In this document: positions 8,550 to 16,424 of the stretch, one piece after another | How the letters are laid out: each line of letters starts with the position of its first letter | Numbering within the stretch: the first letter of the stretch is position 1 | DNA from: Thermoproteota archaeon | Lineage (GTDB): Archaea; Thermoproteota; Thermoprotei_A; Sulfolobales; Ignisphaeraceae | DNA length: 57,469 nt | Assembly (NCBI GenBank): GCA_013154235.1 | Contig: JAADCV010000002.1 | Coordinates: forward strand, 1-57,469 | Reading direction: 5' to 3' | Program-made: the position numbers and the translations under genes | Notes under the pieces: model-generated | Seen by the model: the letters and a program-made list of their open reading frames with translations, nothing else | Told to the model about the DNA's origin: nothing | Databases searched by the model: none

Positions 8550-9584
8550 TCAGCATATCCTAGGGAGGTTGAGCCCCCTTGCCTCGAGAAGAACCCTGCC
8601 CCCGATCTCCGTAACGACAACTACCCTCCCTCGAAGAGCTGGGGACTCCGGCTCTACAACCTCCCCAATAATCGTAGCGCTGCTCTCTCCCAGAGCTCTA
8701 AGCTCCTTCACGACCTCGTCAGCAGCGCTTGGATCCACGGAAAGCACCGCGACCCCCTCGCAAGCTACCTGCATAGGGTCTATCCCAAGAACTTCTAGGA
8801 AGCTCCTCACCTCGTCCCTTACTGGAACCGCGCTACGCTCGATAACAGCCTCGAGCCCGCACTTCTTGCACCACTCGTTTAGTACGGCGGCTAGACCGCC
8901 TCGGGTAGCGTCGCGAGCAGCGTGGATAGCCTCCCCGAACCTCTCGATGACGGGCATGAGGCTTGGGAGCAGCGGCTTAACATCGCTTCTAAGCCCCTTA
9001 GCACTGTCGAGCATGCCCAGCTGGGCAGCTAGGATAGTAGCTCCGTGCTCAGCTACGGGCCCGGTAACAATGATCTTGTCTCCAGGCCTAGGGCTATCAT
9101 CGATTACCCTCTTCGCGACGCCTATGCCTACCGTAGAAATAACGATCTTGTCTAGGCTCCCCCTAGGCATAACCTTAGTGTCGCCCCCGATCAGCGATAT
9201 GCTGAAGCTCCTCAGAATCTCGGTGAAGTCACGCAGAACCCTCTTAACATCGTCGTAGGGCGTTCCCTCCTCAACGAGGAGCGCGTCCATGACGGCGACG
9301 GGTCTAGCACCCATAACAACGAGATCGTTGATTGTTCCGCACGCAGCTAGCTTGCCTAGGCTACCCCCTGGAAACTCGAGAGGCTTAACCGTGTGGCTAT
9401 CCATCGTCAGCACGATATAGGTATCGCCAACCCTTATCCACGCACCGTCATCAAGCCTATCTAGACCGCCTCCGCCGAGAGCGCTACGCAGCTCGGGGGG
9501 TACGAGAGGTAGAAGCACCTCCTCTAGGAACCTAGCGGTATCCTCACCACCACTACCCTCAGCAGCAGTAACAACCCTACTCAC
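8550..9584 (-). CDS. hypE: [NiFe]-hydrogenase maturation protein HypE
   Basis: HypE dehydrates the thiocarbamate delivered by HypF to a thiocyanate for cyanide donation. The 344-residue protein has the PurM/AIR-synthase fold pattern (MDSHTVKPLEFPGG, GTINDLVVMGARP, SLIGGDTKVMPRG, DATRGGLAAVLNEW) and ends in NLPRIC, the conserved terminal Pro-Arg-Ile-Cys whose Cys is the modified residue. It precedes hypF directly on the minus strand. The other hyp genes (A, B, C, D) are not in the window. Confidence 0.96.
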   Translation of the reverse strand: MSRVVTAAEGSGGEDTARFLEEVLLPLVPPELRSALGGGGLDRLDDGAWIRVGDTYIVLTMDSHTVKPLEFPGGSLGKLAACGTINDLVVMGARPVAVMDALLVEEGTPYDDVKRVLRDFTEILRSFSISLIGGDTKVMPRGSLDKIVISTVGIGVAKRVIDDSPRPGDKIIVTGPVAEHGATILAAQLGMLDSAKGLRSDVKPLLPSLMPVIERFGEAIHAARDATRGGLAAVLNEWCKKCGLEAVIERSAVPVRDEVRSFLEVLGIDPMQVACEGVAVLSVDPSAADEVVKELRALGESSATIIGEVVEPESPALRGRVVVVTEIGGRVLLEARGLNLPRIC

Positions 9585-9674
9585 TCACACCCCCCGATAG
9601 CTAGCAGCTCTAGCTAAGACAGCTAAAAGACCGTGAACAGCCGACAGCGGGGATATACCGAAACCACGCAGCTC

Positions 9675-10682
9675 TCAGCTACCGCCCTCGAGGTACCTCC
9701 TCAGCGCTACCCTATAGGCTGGGATCTGCCACGCCCACCTGCTCCCTATGCCCAGCTCTCTACTTGGGTTAGGCACCTGCCCTAGAACCATCGCCCTGTT
9801 CAGCGCTATCATGAGATTCCTATCCTCTAGAGCTCTAGCGAGCTCCGGATCACTGTCGCAATCCTCAACGAGCTTCCACAGACGCTCCCTATCAAGGTCC
9901 TGCACCAGATGCTCAACCCTAGTCTCTACGTAGCTTAGCCACGTCTCGGTGCTCCACCCCAGCTTAGCTAGCTCTATCAGTGCCCGCGGGTTTCCTCCGG
10001 TTAGTATCCACAGCTGCTCGCGATCAAGGTCTCTAGGAGGCTCGAGCTGATCCACGAGATCCTCGAAGCCATCTCTAGGCAGGTTCCACATCATGTATAC
10101 GTGCACGTATGTATGCTTGAATAGCTCTCTCTTCGAGACGCCCTCCGAAGTAGTTAGGATTATCGCCACTCTCTCCACTCCTAAGCTCCTATGAAGATAG
10201 TCTATCCATTCATACATCATTTTCGTGTACCTATCGACGCTATCGAGCCCAATAGCTCTGTAGACATCGTCCACGATAACCACAAGGTTCTTGCCGCGCA
10301 GCGCGAGCTTCTCTACAGCTAGCCTAACGATCTTCATCACTCTCCTAGCTAGCTCGCGCCCCACGGGCACAGCTGAAGACGCTAGCTCTAGCGCTATATC
10401 GATAAGCTCGCTGCGGGTAGCAGCGATGGCCCTCCTAGGATCCCCCTCCTCGAGAGCATCCACGTACACAGCCACCACATTATCATCCGATGATACGGTG
10501 CGCACGAAGCGCTTGAGCAGCGTAGTCTTACCACAGCCCTCCGGACCGTAGACAGCGATTGGAAACACGTATCCCTCAGAGCTAACCCTCTCGAGAAACC
10601 CTAGCTCCGCCGCCCTATCGACAAACCTAATGATCCTTCCAAGCTCCCTCAGCTCTATGAGGTAATCAGCGCTGTACACCAA
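9675..10682 (-). CDS. Archaeal ATPase (ATPase_2 / STAND-like)
   Basis: This 335-residue P-loop protein has Walker A YGPEGCGKTTLLKRF near residue 50 and a Walker B-like VVIVDDVYRAI near 135, followed by a sensor region (AIILTTSEGVSKRELF) and a winged-helix-like C-terminus. The N-terminal FVDRAAELGFLERV is the typical opening of the archaeal ATPase_2 family, which is abundant in crenarchaea and poorly characterised. It stands alone, with a C/D-box RNA directly upstream on the same strand. Its cellular role cannot be assigned. Confidence 0.8.
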   Translation of the reverse strand: MVYSADYLIELRELGRIIRFVDRAAELGFLERVSSEGYVFPIAVYGPEGCGKTTLLKRFVRTVSSDDNVVAVYVDALEEGDPRRAIAATRSELIDIALELASSAVPVGRELARRVMKIVRLAVEKLALRGKNLVVIVDDVYRAIGLDSVDRYTKMMYEWIDYLHRSLGVERVAIILTTSEGVSKRELFKHTYVHVYMMWNLPRDGFEDLVDQLEPPRDLDREQLWILTGGNPRALIELAKLGWSTETWLSYVETRVEHLVQDLDRERLWKLVEDCDSDPELARALEDRNLMIALNRAMVLGQVPNPSRELGIGSRWAWQIPAYRVALRRYLEGGS

Positions 10683-10739
10683 GCACTAGCCCCACCCGCA
10701 GCCTCCTAGAGCTAGGTAATCTGCCTTAGCTCACGCAAG

Positions 10740-10794
10740 GGCTCAGCCCCTAGAAACATCATCACGGCTCAGCGAGCTGCAACATCATCACCTA
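10740..10794 (-). ncRNA. C/D-box guide sRNA (strong)
   Basis: On the minus strand the order is C box GTGATGA (10791-10785), a 12-nt guide TGTTGCAGCTCG, D' CTGA (10772-10769), 3-nt spacer, C' GTGATGA (10765-10759), a 12-nt guide TGTTTCTAGGGG, and D CTGA (10746-10743). All four boxes are perfect and both guides are exactly 12 nt, the archaeal standard. It lies about 60 bases upstream of the ATPase gene on the same strand. Targets should be rRNA or tRNA, but I cannot place them by memory. Confidence 0.9.
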
Positions 10795-10829
10795 TGCACC
10801 AGAGCTATTTACGCTAAGCTAGCTAAGTT

Positions 10830-10910
10830 CTGTTGGCTCCCCCGGCTCCTCGCCACCCCAAGGCCTCCGCGTTCCGGGGGTCGATGAGGGGTGGACCGCC
10901 TTCCCAGCAG
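10830..10910. ncRNA. Possible structured RNA hairpin between two C/D-box RNAs
   Basis: The segment folds on paper: CTGTTGG (10830-10836) with CCAGCAG (10904-10910), including one G-U pair, and CCACCCC (10853-10859) with GGGGTGG (10888-10894), with CCTCC/GGGGG inside. A competing pairing CCCCCGG with CCGGGGG would give a pseudoknot-like order. The shape loosely recalls an H/ACA guide with a pocket loop, but no clear ANA box follows the stem. Strand and identity are uncertain. Confidence 0.3.
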
Positions 10911-10930
10911 TTTACGCTGATAGTGCCGTG

Positions 10931-10987
10931 GCTATGATGGAGACTCCGGGCACTGAGCGGTGATGATTTCAACGGCTGCCTGAGCCC
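10931..10987 (+). ncRNA. C/D-box guide sRNA (strong)
   Basis: Order: C box ATGATGG (10934-10940, one mismatch), 12-nt guide AGACTCCGGGCA, D' CTGA (10953-10956), short spacer, C' GTGATGA (10960-10966), 13-nt guide TTTCAACGGCTGC, D CTGA (10980-10983). It lies just upstream of the alcohol dehydrogenase gene, and the TATA-like CTTTATC for that gene starts about 10 bases after the D box, so the two may be separate transcription units. Confidence 0.85.
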
Positions 10988-11020
10988 CACAGCTTTATCA
11001 GATGGTCTCGCCGAGTGTCT

Positions 11021-12154
11021 ATGGGGCTTGCGATGTTTGCATTCAACAGGTTTGTGGCTAGGGGCTGGGGCTCCCTCCAGCTTCTCCGCGATATCGTTCC
11101 GCAGGTTGGGAGGAGGGTTGCTGTTGTTATTGGTAAGGGGTTTGCTAGGCGTCTCGGCTACGTGGATAGGATAGTGTCTATTCTTAGAGATGGTGGTGTT
11201 GAGGCTAGGGTGTACGAGGGTGTAGAGCCTAACCCGAGCGTCTCTAGGTGCAACGATCTAGGAGCTAGGCTAAGGGAGTGGGGATGCGACGCTGTCGTCG
11301 CTTTCGGTGGCGGCAGCGTTATCGATGCTGCGAAGGCTGGCGCTGCGGTCGCTAAGCTAGGCCGGGGCGTGGAGACGATGTTCTACCCCTCGATTGTAGA
11401 GGACGCGCTTCCAGTCATAGCTATTCCAACTACGTGCGGCACGGGCAGCGAGGTGACTAGATACGCTGTCGTAACCACCGACGACGGCACGAAGAAGCTC
11501 ACTGCCGTAGGCAACCCAATGGTTCCAGTAGCAGCAATCCTCGATCCAGAGCCCCTAACGAACCTGCCCAAGGATCTTCTCGCATACACAGCTATGGATG
11601 CGCTGAGCCACGCTATCGAGGCGTTCACCTCTAGGAGGTGCGGAGCACTATGCGAAGAGCTCTCGCTGACCGCTGCTAGGCTAGTCTTCGAGAACCTTCT
11701 ATGCGCCTTCGAGGGCGTTGGCCTATGTCTGGAGAGGCTGCAGGTAGCAGCTTACCTAGCTGGAGCAGCTATAAACATCGCTGGGACCAACGTTGTTCAC
11801 GCAGCTAGCTACTACCTAACCACGAGGCACAGCGTGCATCACGGCCACGCGTGCGCAGTGATTCTACCTCACGCAGTTGTTCACCTACTAAAGGCGCTAC
11901 CCCTTACGAGAGCGGAGAGACTCATGTCGATAGCTAGGTGTAGCGACGCTGAGTGCGTGAAAATGAGGATAGCTGAGCTCGAGCGCCGCGTTGGCATAGA
12001 GCCTAGCTTGAAGAGGCTAGGGGTCTCGGAGTCCGAGCTCTCTAGGTACGTGGAGGACGTCCTTAGCTACAGGAGGAACCTCGAGAACGCCCCCATGGAG
12101 GTCGATAGGAAGGTCGTTGAGGAGATAGTCAGAGCCTCTTTCCGATCTCCCTAG
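11021..12154 (+). CDS. Iron-containing (group III) alcohol dehydrogenase
   Basis: From the ATG at 11021 the protein is about 377 residues and would interconvert alcohols and aldehydes with NAD(P)H in the cytoplasm. The nucleotide-binding FGGGSVIDAAKAG is near residue 93, IPTTCGTGSEVTRYAV near 128, and the metal-ligand region includes MDALSHAIEAF and HSVHHGHACAVILPH. A TATA-like CTTTATC at about 10992 predicts a start of transcription close to 11020, so this may be a leaderless message. The ORF-track GTG at 11015 is less likely, and ATG 11033 is an alternative. The 3' end overlaps the convergent endonuclease V gene by 26 bases. Confidence 0.9.
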   Translation: MGLAMFAFNRFVARGWGSLQLLRDIVPQVGRRVAVVIGKGFARRLGYVDRIVSILRDGGVEARVYEGVEPNPSVSRCNDLGARLREWGCDAVVAFGGGSVIDAAKAGAAVAKLGRGVETMFYPSIVEDALPVIAIPTTCGTGSEVTRYAVVTTDDGTKKLTAVGNPMVPVAAILDPEPLTNLPKDLLAYTAMDALSHAIEAFTSRRCGALCEELSLTAARLVFENLLCAFEGVGLCLERLQVAAYLAGAAINIAGTNVVHAASYYLTTRHSVHHGHACAVILPHAVVHLLKALPLTRAERLMSIARCSDAECVKMRIAELERRVGIEPSLKRLGVSESELSRYVEDVLSYRRNLENAPMEVDRKVVEEIVRASFRSP

Positions 12155-12797
12155 CAACCCTCTTAGATATGGAGTCAGCTACCTCGATAGGTATCGGAAA
12201 CCTCCTACCGCTCCTCCACAGCGATAGGCTTAGCTCTAGAGCTGTATCCGGATCCACGCGATGCCCGACCGTTACGTAGGTCTTGGCCCCACTCATCCTC
12301 AGCACGTAACCGACCTTCTCCCCAAAGGCATAGAGCGCAACCCTACCGTTCTCAACTCTCTCCTCGCCGAAGAGCCTCTTCTTGGCTATGCCCACGCTGG
12401 GGATGTCTAGAGCTACACCTATGTGGCTAGCTATCCCAAGCCTCCTAGGGTGCGCAAGCCCATGACCGTTAACCATGATCGCGTCCGGCTCAACGCATAG
12501 CCTAGAGAGCTCCCGAAGAGCGGCAACCATTATCGGAGCCTCCCTAAAGGCTAGGAGCCCAGGTACGTAGGGAACCTCAACGCTGCTCTCTACAGCCACG
12601 TGACACAGCTCGCTTCCAGAGCCACGATCTATAGCTACAGCAACAGCGAACCCAACCCCCTTCCTATACCCAACGTCTAGCCCAGCAACGACCCTAACCG
12701 AGGAGATGTCGAGAGGCTCAACAATGACTCTAGAGCTCATCTCTCGCTGGAGCTTTATGGCTATGGAAGCCGAAAACCTGCGCTCGTCGCTAGGCAA
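12129..12797 (-). CDS. nfi: Endonuclease V (DNA repair of deaminated bases)
   Basis: Endonuclease V nicks DNA one base 3' of deoxyinosine and other deaminated bases, valuable at high temperature. The 222-residue protein has the catalytic motifs VAGLDVGYR (first Asp), PGLLAFREAP (Glu), VNGHGLAHPRRLGIASHIGV and IAKKRLFGE. Its start overlaps the end of the proteasome gene by 8 bases, so it is the last member of the minus-strand series that begins with the MFS gene. Confidence 0.93.
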   Translation of the reverse strand: MPSDERRFSASIAIKLQREMSSRVIVEPLDISSVRVVAGLDVGYRKGVGFAVAVAIDRGSGSELCHVAVESSVEVPYVPGLLAFREAPIMVAALRELSRLCVEPDAIMVNGHGLAHPRRLGIASHIGVALDIPSVGIAKKRLFGEERVENGRVALYAFGEKVGYVLRMSGAKTYVTVGHRVDPDTALELSLSLWRSGRRFPIPIEVADSISKRVAREIGKRL

Positions 12798-13395
12798 GGG
12801 GCACGAACTCCTCCTGCACCCTATCCCTAGTAACTATAGCGAGGTCTATGCCGTCGCCAGAGGTAACGTCTCTAGAGGCAGCAGCCTTTATAGCCTTGAC
12901 AGCTAGATCCCTAGCTTTCTCGATGCTCATCTCGGGGCTGTACTCGCTCTCTATGATCCCTATAGCTATGCTAGCACCCGTGCCTACAGCCGCGTAGTCA
13001 TCCTCTATGAGCGACCCGACGAAGTCTAGCACGAATAGGTGGGGCCCATCATCGTCAACGCCCCCAACCAGAACCTCGGAAAGGAAGGGGAAGTACTTGT
13101 AGCTGTATAGTATAGTTGATAGGAGCTTGGCTATGGACCTAACCCTCATCCTCGTCGACGTAAGGAGCTCCCTGTACCTTATCTCCGCCGAGAGGATCCT
13201 GCTTATCGTCTGCATGTCAGCGAAGAGCCCTGCTGCCGCTATCGCAACCCTATCGCTTACCTTAAACACCTTCTTCCCGCTCCTGCTCATGACGTAGCCG
13301 CCGTAGCTAACCCTCTTCTCAGCGGCTAGCACGACCGCATCCCTAAGCTTCAACCCTATGGCTGTCGCCCCGGTTAACAGCCTCTCGTAAGCCAA
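12790..13395 (-). CDS. psmB: 20S proteasome beta subunit lacking the catalytic threonine
   Basis: The 201-residue protein has the proteasome beta fold: short leader, TGATAIGLKLRDAVVLAAEKR, VFKVSDRVAIAAAGLFAD and TGASIAIGIIE near the C-terminus. Active beta subunits are processed at Gly-Thr, leaving Thr1 (GTTTVG). Here the position reads GATAIG, so Thr1 is Ala and the subunit should not be catalytic. Crenarchaea commonly have two beta types, and one with an ATAIG-like start is a familiar pattern. A partner with Thr1 must be encoded elsewhere. The TTG start gives a leader of about nine residues. Confidence 0.92.
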   Translation of the reverse strand: MAYERLLTGATAIGLKLRDAVVLAAEKRVSYGGYVMSRSGKKVFKVSDRVAIAAAGLFADMQTISRILSAEIRYRELLTSTRMRVRSIAKLLSTILYSYKYFPFLSEVLVGGVDDDGPHLFVLDFVGSLIEDDYAAVGTGASIAIGIIESEYSPEMSIEKARDLAVKAIKAAASRDVTSGDGIDLAIVTRDRVQEEFVPLA

Positions 13396-13411
13396 GGAGG
13401 TTCCCCACGAC

Positions 13412-14242
13412 CTAGCTCTGCCCCCAGCTGAAATAAGCCTTCGCCTCGAAGTAGGGAAGCAGGCTCTGTGGGAGGGAGCAGCACGAGTCGTAGAGCTCGC
13501 TGCAGTAATCGAGAGCCCTTGGATGCGGGCTCGCGATCGCGTCTACCAGCCCCTCGCGAGCAGCGTACTCATCTAGCCACCTTCGGCAGCTCCACGGCCT
13601 CATGCACCCAAGAGCTATCTCACCGCTGAAATGGCTAGCAGCCCGAGATAGCCACTCGCCGATAGCTCTAGGAGGCTCACCGCCACCGATAAGCACTAGT
13701 AGCGTAACCCTCCGGAAGCCAAAGCTCTCCACGATCGATAGCTCTGCAAGCACATCGCTTAAGCTTCTCCACGGAGTCCATAGAAAGACGTGCGGAACAA
13801 CGTTTGCGCGAAGCTCTGCGAGCCTCTCTAGGGTCTCTAGGTATCTACGGGGCTCGACGCCCCTAAGTCTTTGGGAGTCTCTCGCGCTAGCTACAAGCTC
13901 GAAGTCCACTACGTCGACAATCCTAGACACCTCCTCGATAACGAGAGGGTTTCTATGCAGCCCTAGGTGAATAGTCATTGCCTTGAGCAGAGCCCTGCAC
14001 TTGCGAAGATCCTCCATGCTCTTCTCAACCGGTAGCGCCATGTCCTTCGTGAAACCCCCGCTCACTAGAACCCCTCTAACGCCTCTAGACACTAGCTCAG
14101 CAACCGTATCTAGAAGTCCCTTGCTGGCGTCAACCATAGAGCTGAGGTACCTAGATCTGCAGAAGGGGCAACTCGCCCAGCACCTACCCCCGGTTATGGA
14201 GATGGAGGTGAAGAGCTTTCGGTGAACGAAGCACCTTACCAT
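13412..14242 (-). CDS. Radical SAM enzyme, possible LipS1-type lipoyl synthase partner
   Basis: The 276-residue protein carries the radical-SAM cluster motif as CWASCPFC (C-x3-C-x2-C) near residue 20, followed by a SAM-contact stretch GVLVSGGF. Later cysteines (CMRPWSCRRW, CSELYDSCCSL) could bind an auxiliary Fe-S cluster. It is separated by only 3 bases from a second radical-SAM gene upstream. Archaea lacking LipA use a two-protein radical-SAM lipoyl synthase (LipS1/LipS2), and this pair fits by size, adjacency and extra cysteines. I am not certain. Another two-enzyme sulfur-insertion or cofactor pathway is possible. Confidence 0.6.
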   Translation of the reverse strand: MVRCFVHRKLFTSISITGGRCWASCPFCRSRYLSSMVDASKGLLDTVAELVSRGVRGVLVSGGFTKDMALPVEKSMEDLRKCRALLKAMTIHLGLHRNPLVIEEVSRIVDVVDFELVASARDSQRLRGVEPRRYLETLERLAELRANVVPHVFLWTPWRSLSDVLAELSIVESFGFRRVTLLVLIGGGEPPRAIGEWLSRAASHFSGEIALGCMRPWSCRRWLDEYAAREGLVDAIASPHPRALDYCSELYDSCCSLPQSLLPYFEAKAYFSWGQS

Positions 14243-14245
14243 GGG

Positions 14246-15172
14246 CTAGAGAGCCCCCACGAGCTCTAGCTCCCTCTCGACAGACTCCCTAAGCCTCTCG
14301 ACCATTCTCAGGCTGGGGAAGTTCATTATTGGTCCTCGCGGGCTCTCATTATAGAAAGGCCTGTTGCATCCAGGGCACCCACTCGTTAGCACGGCCATCA
14401 GCGGGTTTGAGATAGGTGGAGCTCTCCGGAACCTTGGCGTGGGCTCTAGCCTCTCTACGTACGGCTCTGGATCGATTCCCTCTTCAAGGCACTGCCTAGC
14501 TACCTGGAGAAACCGATAGCTAAGCACGTCTATTCCGGGGAACCTAGCGGGCGTCGTAGCTACGTAGCTGAAGAGGGCTACTCTGCAACCCATTGAGTAG
14601 AGCCTCTTCATAACCCTAAGCACATCTGCGACGCTATCGCCTAGCCCCGCAATGATGTGCACGTACACAGCTCCCTTGCCGAAGACCTCCGCGCAGCTCT
14701 CGATGAACTTCATGTACGTGCTCCACGTGAAGGGCTTTCCGCACCTCCTGAAGCTAGCTGGAGAGGGAGCGTCTAGACCTACACCAACGAAGTCGCACAG
14801 CTCGGCAAGGTTACGTAGATAGCTCTTCGGAACAGGGGTTAGAGCTATAGACACATGCCTAGAGACGCTGTGCACAGCCTCGAGGATGCGCGTAGCCTCC
14901 TCAACCCACCCTCTCTTCAACACCGTCTGGAGGCAAACTCTTTGGAAGCGGCGTAGCTCTGGAAGCAGCACCTCTAGCTCGGTTCTAGGCCACGTGACTC
15001 TAGCTATCCTATCCATACCGTAGCTAAGGCCGCAGAACGCGCATCTAGCTAAGCACCTTTCGCAGTCTTGAAGGAGGTACGCTGTTGTAGGAGCATCGTC
15101 TAGCCTAGCATCTAAGATACCTACAGCTGCTAGAGTCCCTATCGAAGCTCTAACCCTCACGAGCCCACCCAA
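14246..15172 (-). CDS. Radical SAM enzyme, possible LipS2-type lipoyl synthase partner
   Basis: The 308-residue protein has the cluster motif CLARCAFC near residue 40 preceded by another Cys (DCERC), a biotin-synthase-like barrel (VGVGLDAPSPASFRRC, HIIAGLGDSVADVLRVM) and a C-terminal TSGCPGCNRPFYNESPRG motif that may bind an auxiliary cluster. The 3' end abuts the second radical-SAM gene and the 5' end overlaps the MFS gene by 23 bases, so all are co-transcribed. LipS2 is my best guess. Biotin synthase is less likely because no other bio genes are nearby. Confidence 0.6.
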   Translation of the reverse strand: MGGLVRVRASIGTLAAVGILDARLDDAPTTAYLLQDCERCLARCAFCGLSYGMDRIARVTWPRTELEVLLPELRRFQRVCLQTVLKRGWVEEATRILEAVHSVSRHVSIALTPVPKSYLRNLAELCDFVGVGLDAPSPASFRRCGKPFTWSTYMKFIESCAEVFGKGAVYVHIIAGLGDSVADVLRVMKRLYSMGCRVALFSYVATTPARFPGIDVLSYRFLQVARQCLEEGIDPEPYVERLEPTPRFRRAPPISNPLMAVLTSGCPGCNRPFYNESPRGPIMNFPSLRMVERLRESVERELELVGAL

Positions 15173-16316
15173 GGGTCGAGTAGATCGCTGAGGACGCTAC
15201 GAGGAACCCCACAGCTGCAAGAGGTAGGAGCCTTGGATCGACCTGCACGAGTAGCCCGCTGTAGAGGCCGCACGCTAGCCACGCGACTCCGAAGAGGAAG
15301 TAAGCTAGGCCGTAGGCAGCTGCCCTAGCGCTCGGCTCAACGAGCTCAGCTACAGCAGCCCTGAACACGGACTCCATTATCCCCATGCACGCGCCCCACG
15401 ATATAGCGCATAGGTATAGGCCTAGAGTGCTCCCGCTGAGGATAAGCACGGGCGCCGCTATGCACGCTAGCGGCGCCACGAGCATGACGCGCGGCCCGAA
15501 CCTATCGTAGAGCCAGCCCGCTGGGAAGGCTATAGCAGCGTCGACGCCCATAGCTAGGGCGTAGGCTGTGGCTAGAACCCCTATACCTATGCCGAGCCTA
15601 GCACCCTCGTAGGATAGCACGGTCCACGGAACGAAGCCTAGGCCTAGAAGGATCGTCGCTATAACGAACCTGAGAAACCTTCCCCTCCTAACGAGCCCTC
15701 CAATGCTTATCCTAGGCCCCTTAACCTCTATGCTCCTAACGTGCGGATACGTCACGTAGGCGCTTAGGACGAGTGCCATAGACACCGCGGCTGGGATAGC
15801 TAGCCATAGAAACGCGTGTCTAACCCCTAGGAAGCTAGCTATCGCAGCGACGATGATGGGGCCAGCTATAGCCCCAACCTGATCAGCAGCCTCGTGAATC
15901 CCAAACCCCTTCCCCCTCCCGATAGCCTCTGACACCTCGGCGAGCACAACATCCCTCGTCGGGGTTCTCAAGCCCTTGCCAACCCTCTCAGCTATCACGA
16001 GCCCGAGAACCTGCTGCCATCCTCTAGCGAGCGCTAGCGGCGGCACCGAGAAGAGGTTTATCGCGTAGCCACCTATTGTGAATAGCCATAGAGCTCTGGA
16101 GCTTCTAGCTCTAGACACCAGAACTCCGCTCCATAGCCTAGCTACGTATCCTAGGAGATCCCCTATGGTTAGAAGCCCAGCTATTATCGCTGAAGCCCCT
16201 AGGATCTCTAGGTAGGGCCCTATTACGGACCTAGCACCCTCGTACGTCATGTCAGCCGTTAGCGATACTAGGCATAGCAGCGCGAAGGTTAGGAGCCTCC
16301 GATCCAATCCGGTCAC
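15150..16316 (-). CDS. Major facilitator superfamily transporter
   Basis: The 388-residue protein is hydrophobic throughout with about 12 predicted membrane segments. The MFS loop motif appears as GDLLGYVARLWSGVLVSRAR between helices 2 and 3 and again, weaker, as PAGWLYDRFGPRV in the second half. It is the first gene of the minus-strand series ending with endonuclease V. The substrate is unknown. Its overlap with the radical-SAM pair could mean a cofactor or metabolite related to them, but operons of unrelated genes are common in crenarchaea. Confidence 0.85.
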   Translation of the reverse strand: MTGLDRRLLTFALLCLVSLTADMTYEGARSVIGPYLEILGASAIIAGLLTIGDLLGYVARLWSGVLVSRARSSRALWLFTIGGYAINLFSVPPLALARGWQQVLGLVIAERVGKGLRTPTRDVVLAEVSEAIGRGKGFGIHEAADQVGAIAGPIIVAAIASFLGVRHAFLWLAIPAAVSMALVLSAYVTYPHVRSIEVKGPRISIGGLVRRGRFLRFVIATILLGLGFVPWTVLSYEGARLGIGIGVLATAYALAMGVDAAIAFPAGWLYDRFGPRVMLVAPLACIAAPVLILSGSTLGLYLCAISWGACMGIMESVFRAAVAELVEPSARAAAYGLAYFLFGVAWLACGLYSGLLVQVDPRLLPLAAVGFLVASSAIYSTLGWAREG

Positions 16317-16364
16317 GCCTAGGGTGAGAAGGGGTGCGATGCACCGATTTAGGTCTTCAAAAAG

Positions 16365-16424
16365 CGCTCAGCGTAGCTCAGCCACATCATTGCCTAGGCT
16401 CAGCGCCTTTACCATCATCACTGC
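16365..16424 (-). ncRNA. C/D-box guide sRNA overlapping the 3' end of the decarboxylase gene
   Basis: Minus strand: C GTGATGA (16421-16415), 11-nt guide TGGTAAAGGCG, D' CTGA (16403-16400), 9-nt spacer, C' ATGATGT (16390-16384), 12-nt guide GGCTGAGCTACG, D CTGA (16371-16368). The first half is also the last coding codons of the decarboxylase gene, and the C' box contains its TGA stop. The D guide is complementary to CGTAGCTCAGCC, the usual start of the tRNA D-arm (U8 to about 17). The fifth-nucleotide rule would place a methyl on G10. The tRNA match is from memory of consensus tRNAs and supports a real RNA. Confidence 0.65.

Noticed and set aside
10830-10910. H/ACA guide RNA
   Set aside because: The fold is suggestive, but no ANA box follows the lower stem; kept only as a possible structured RNA.
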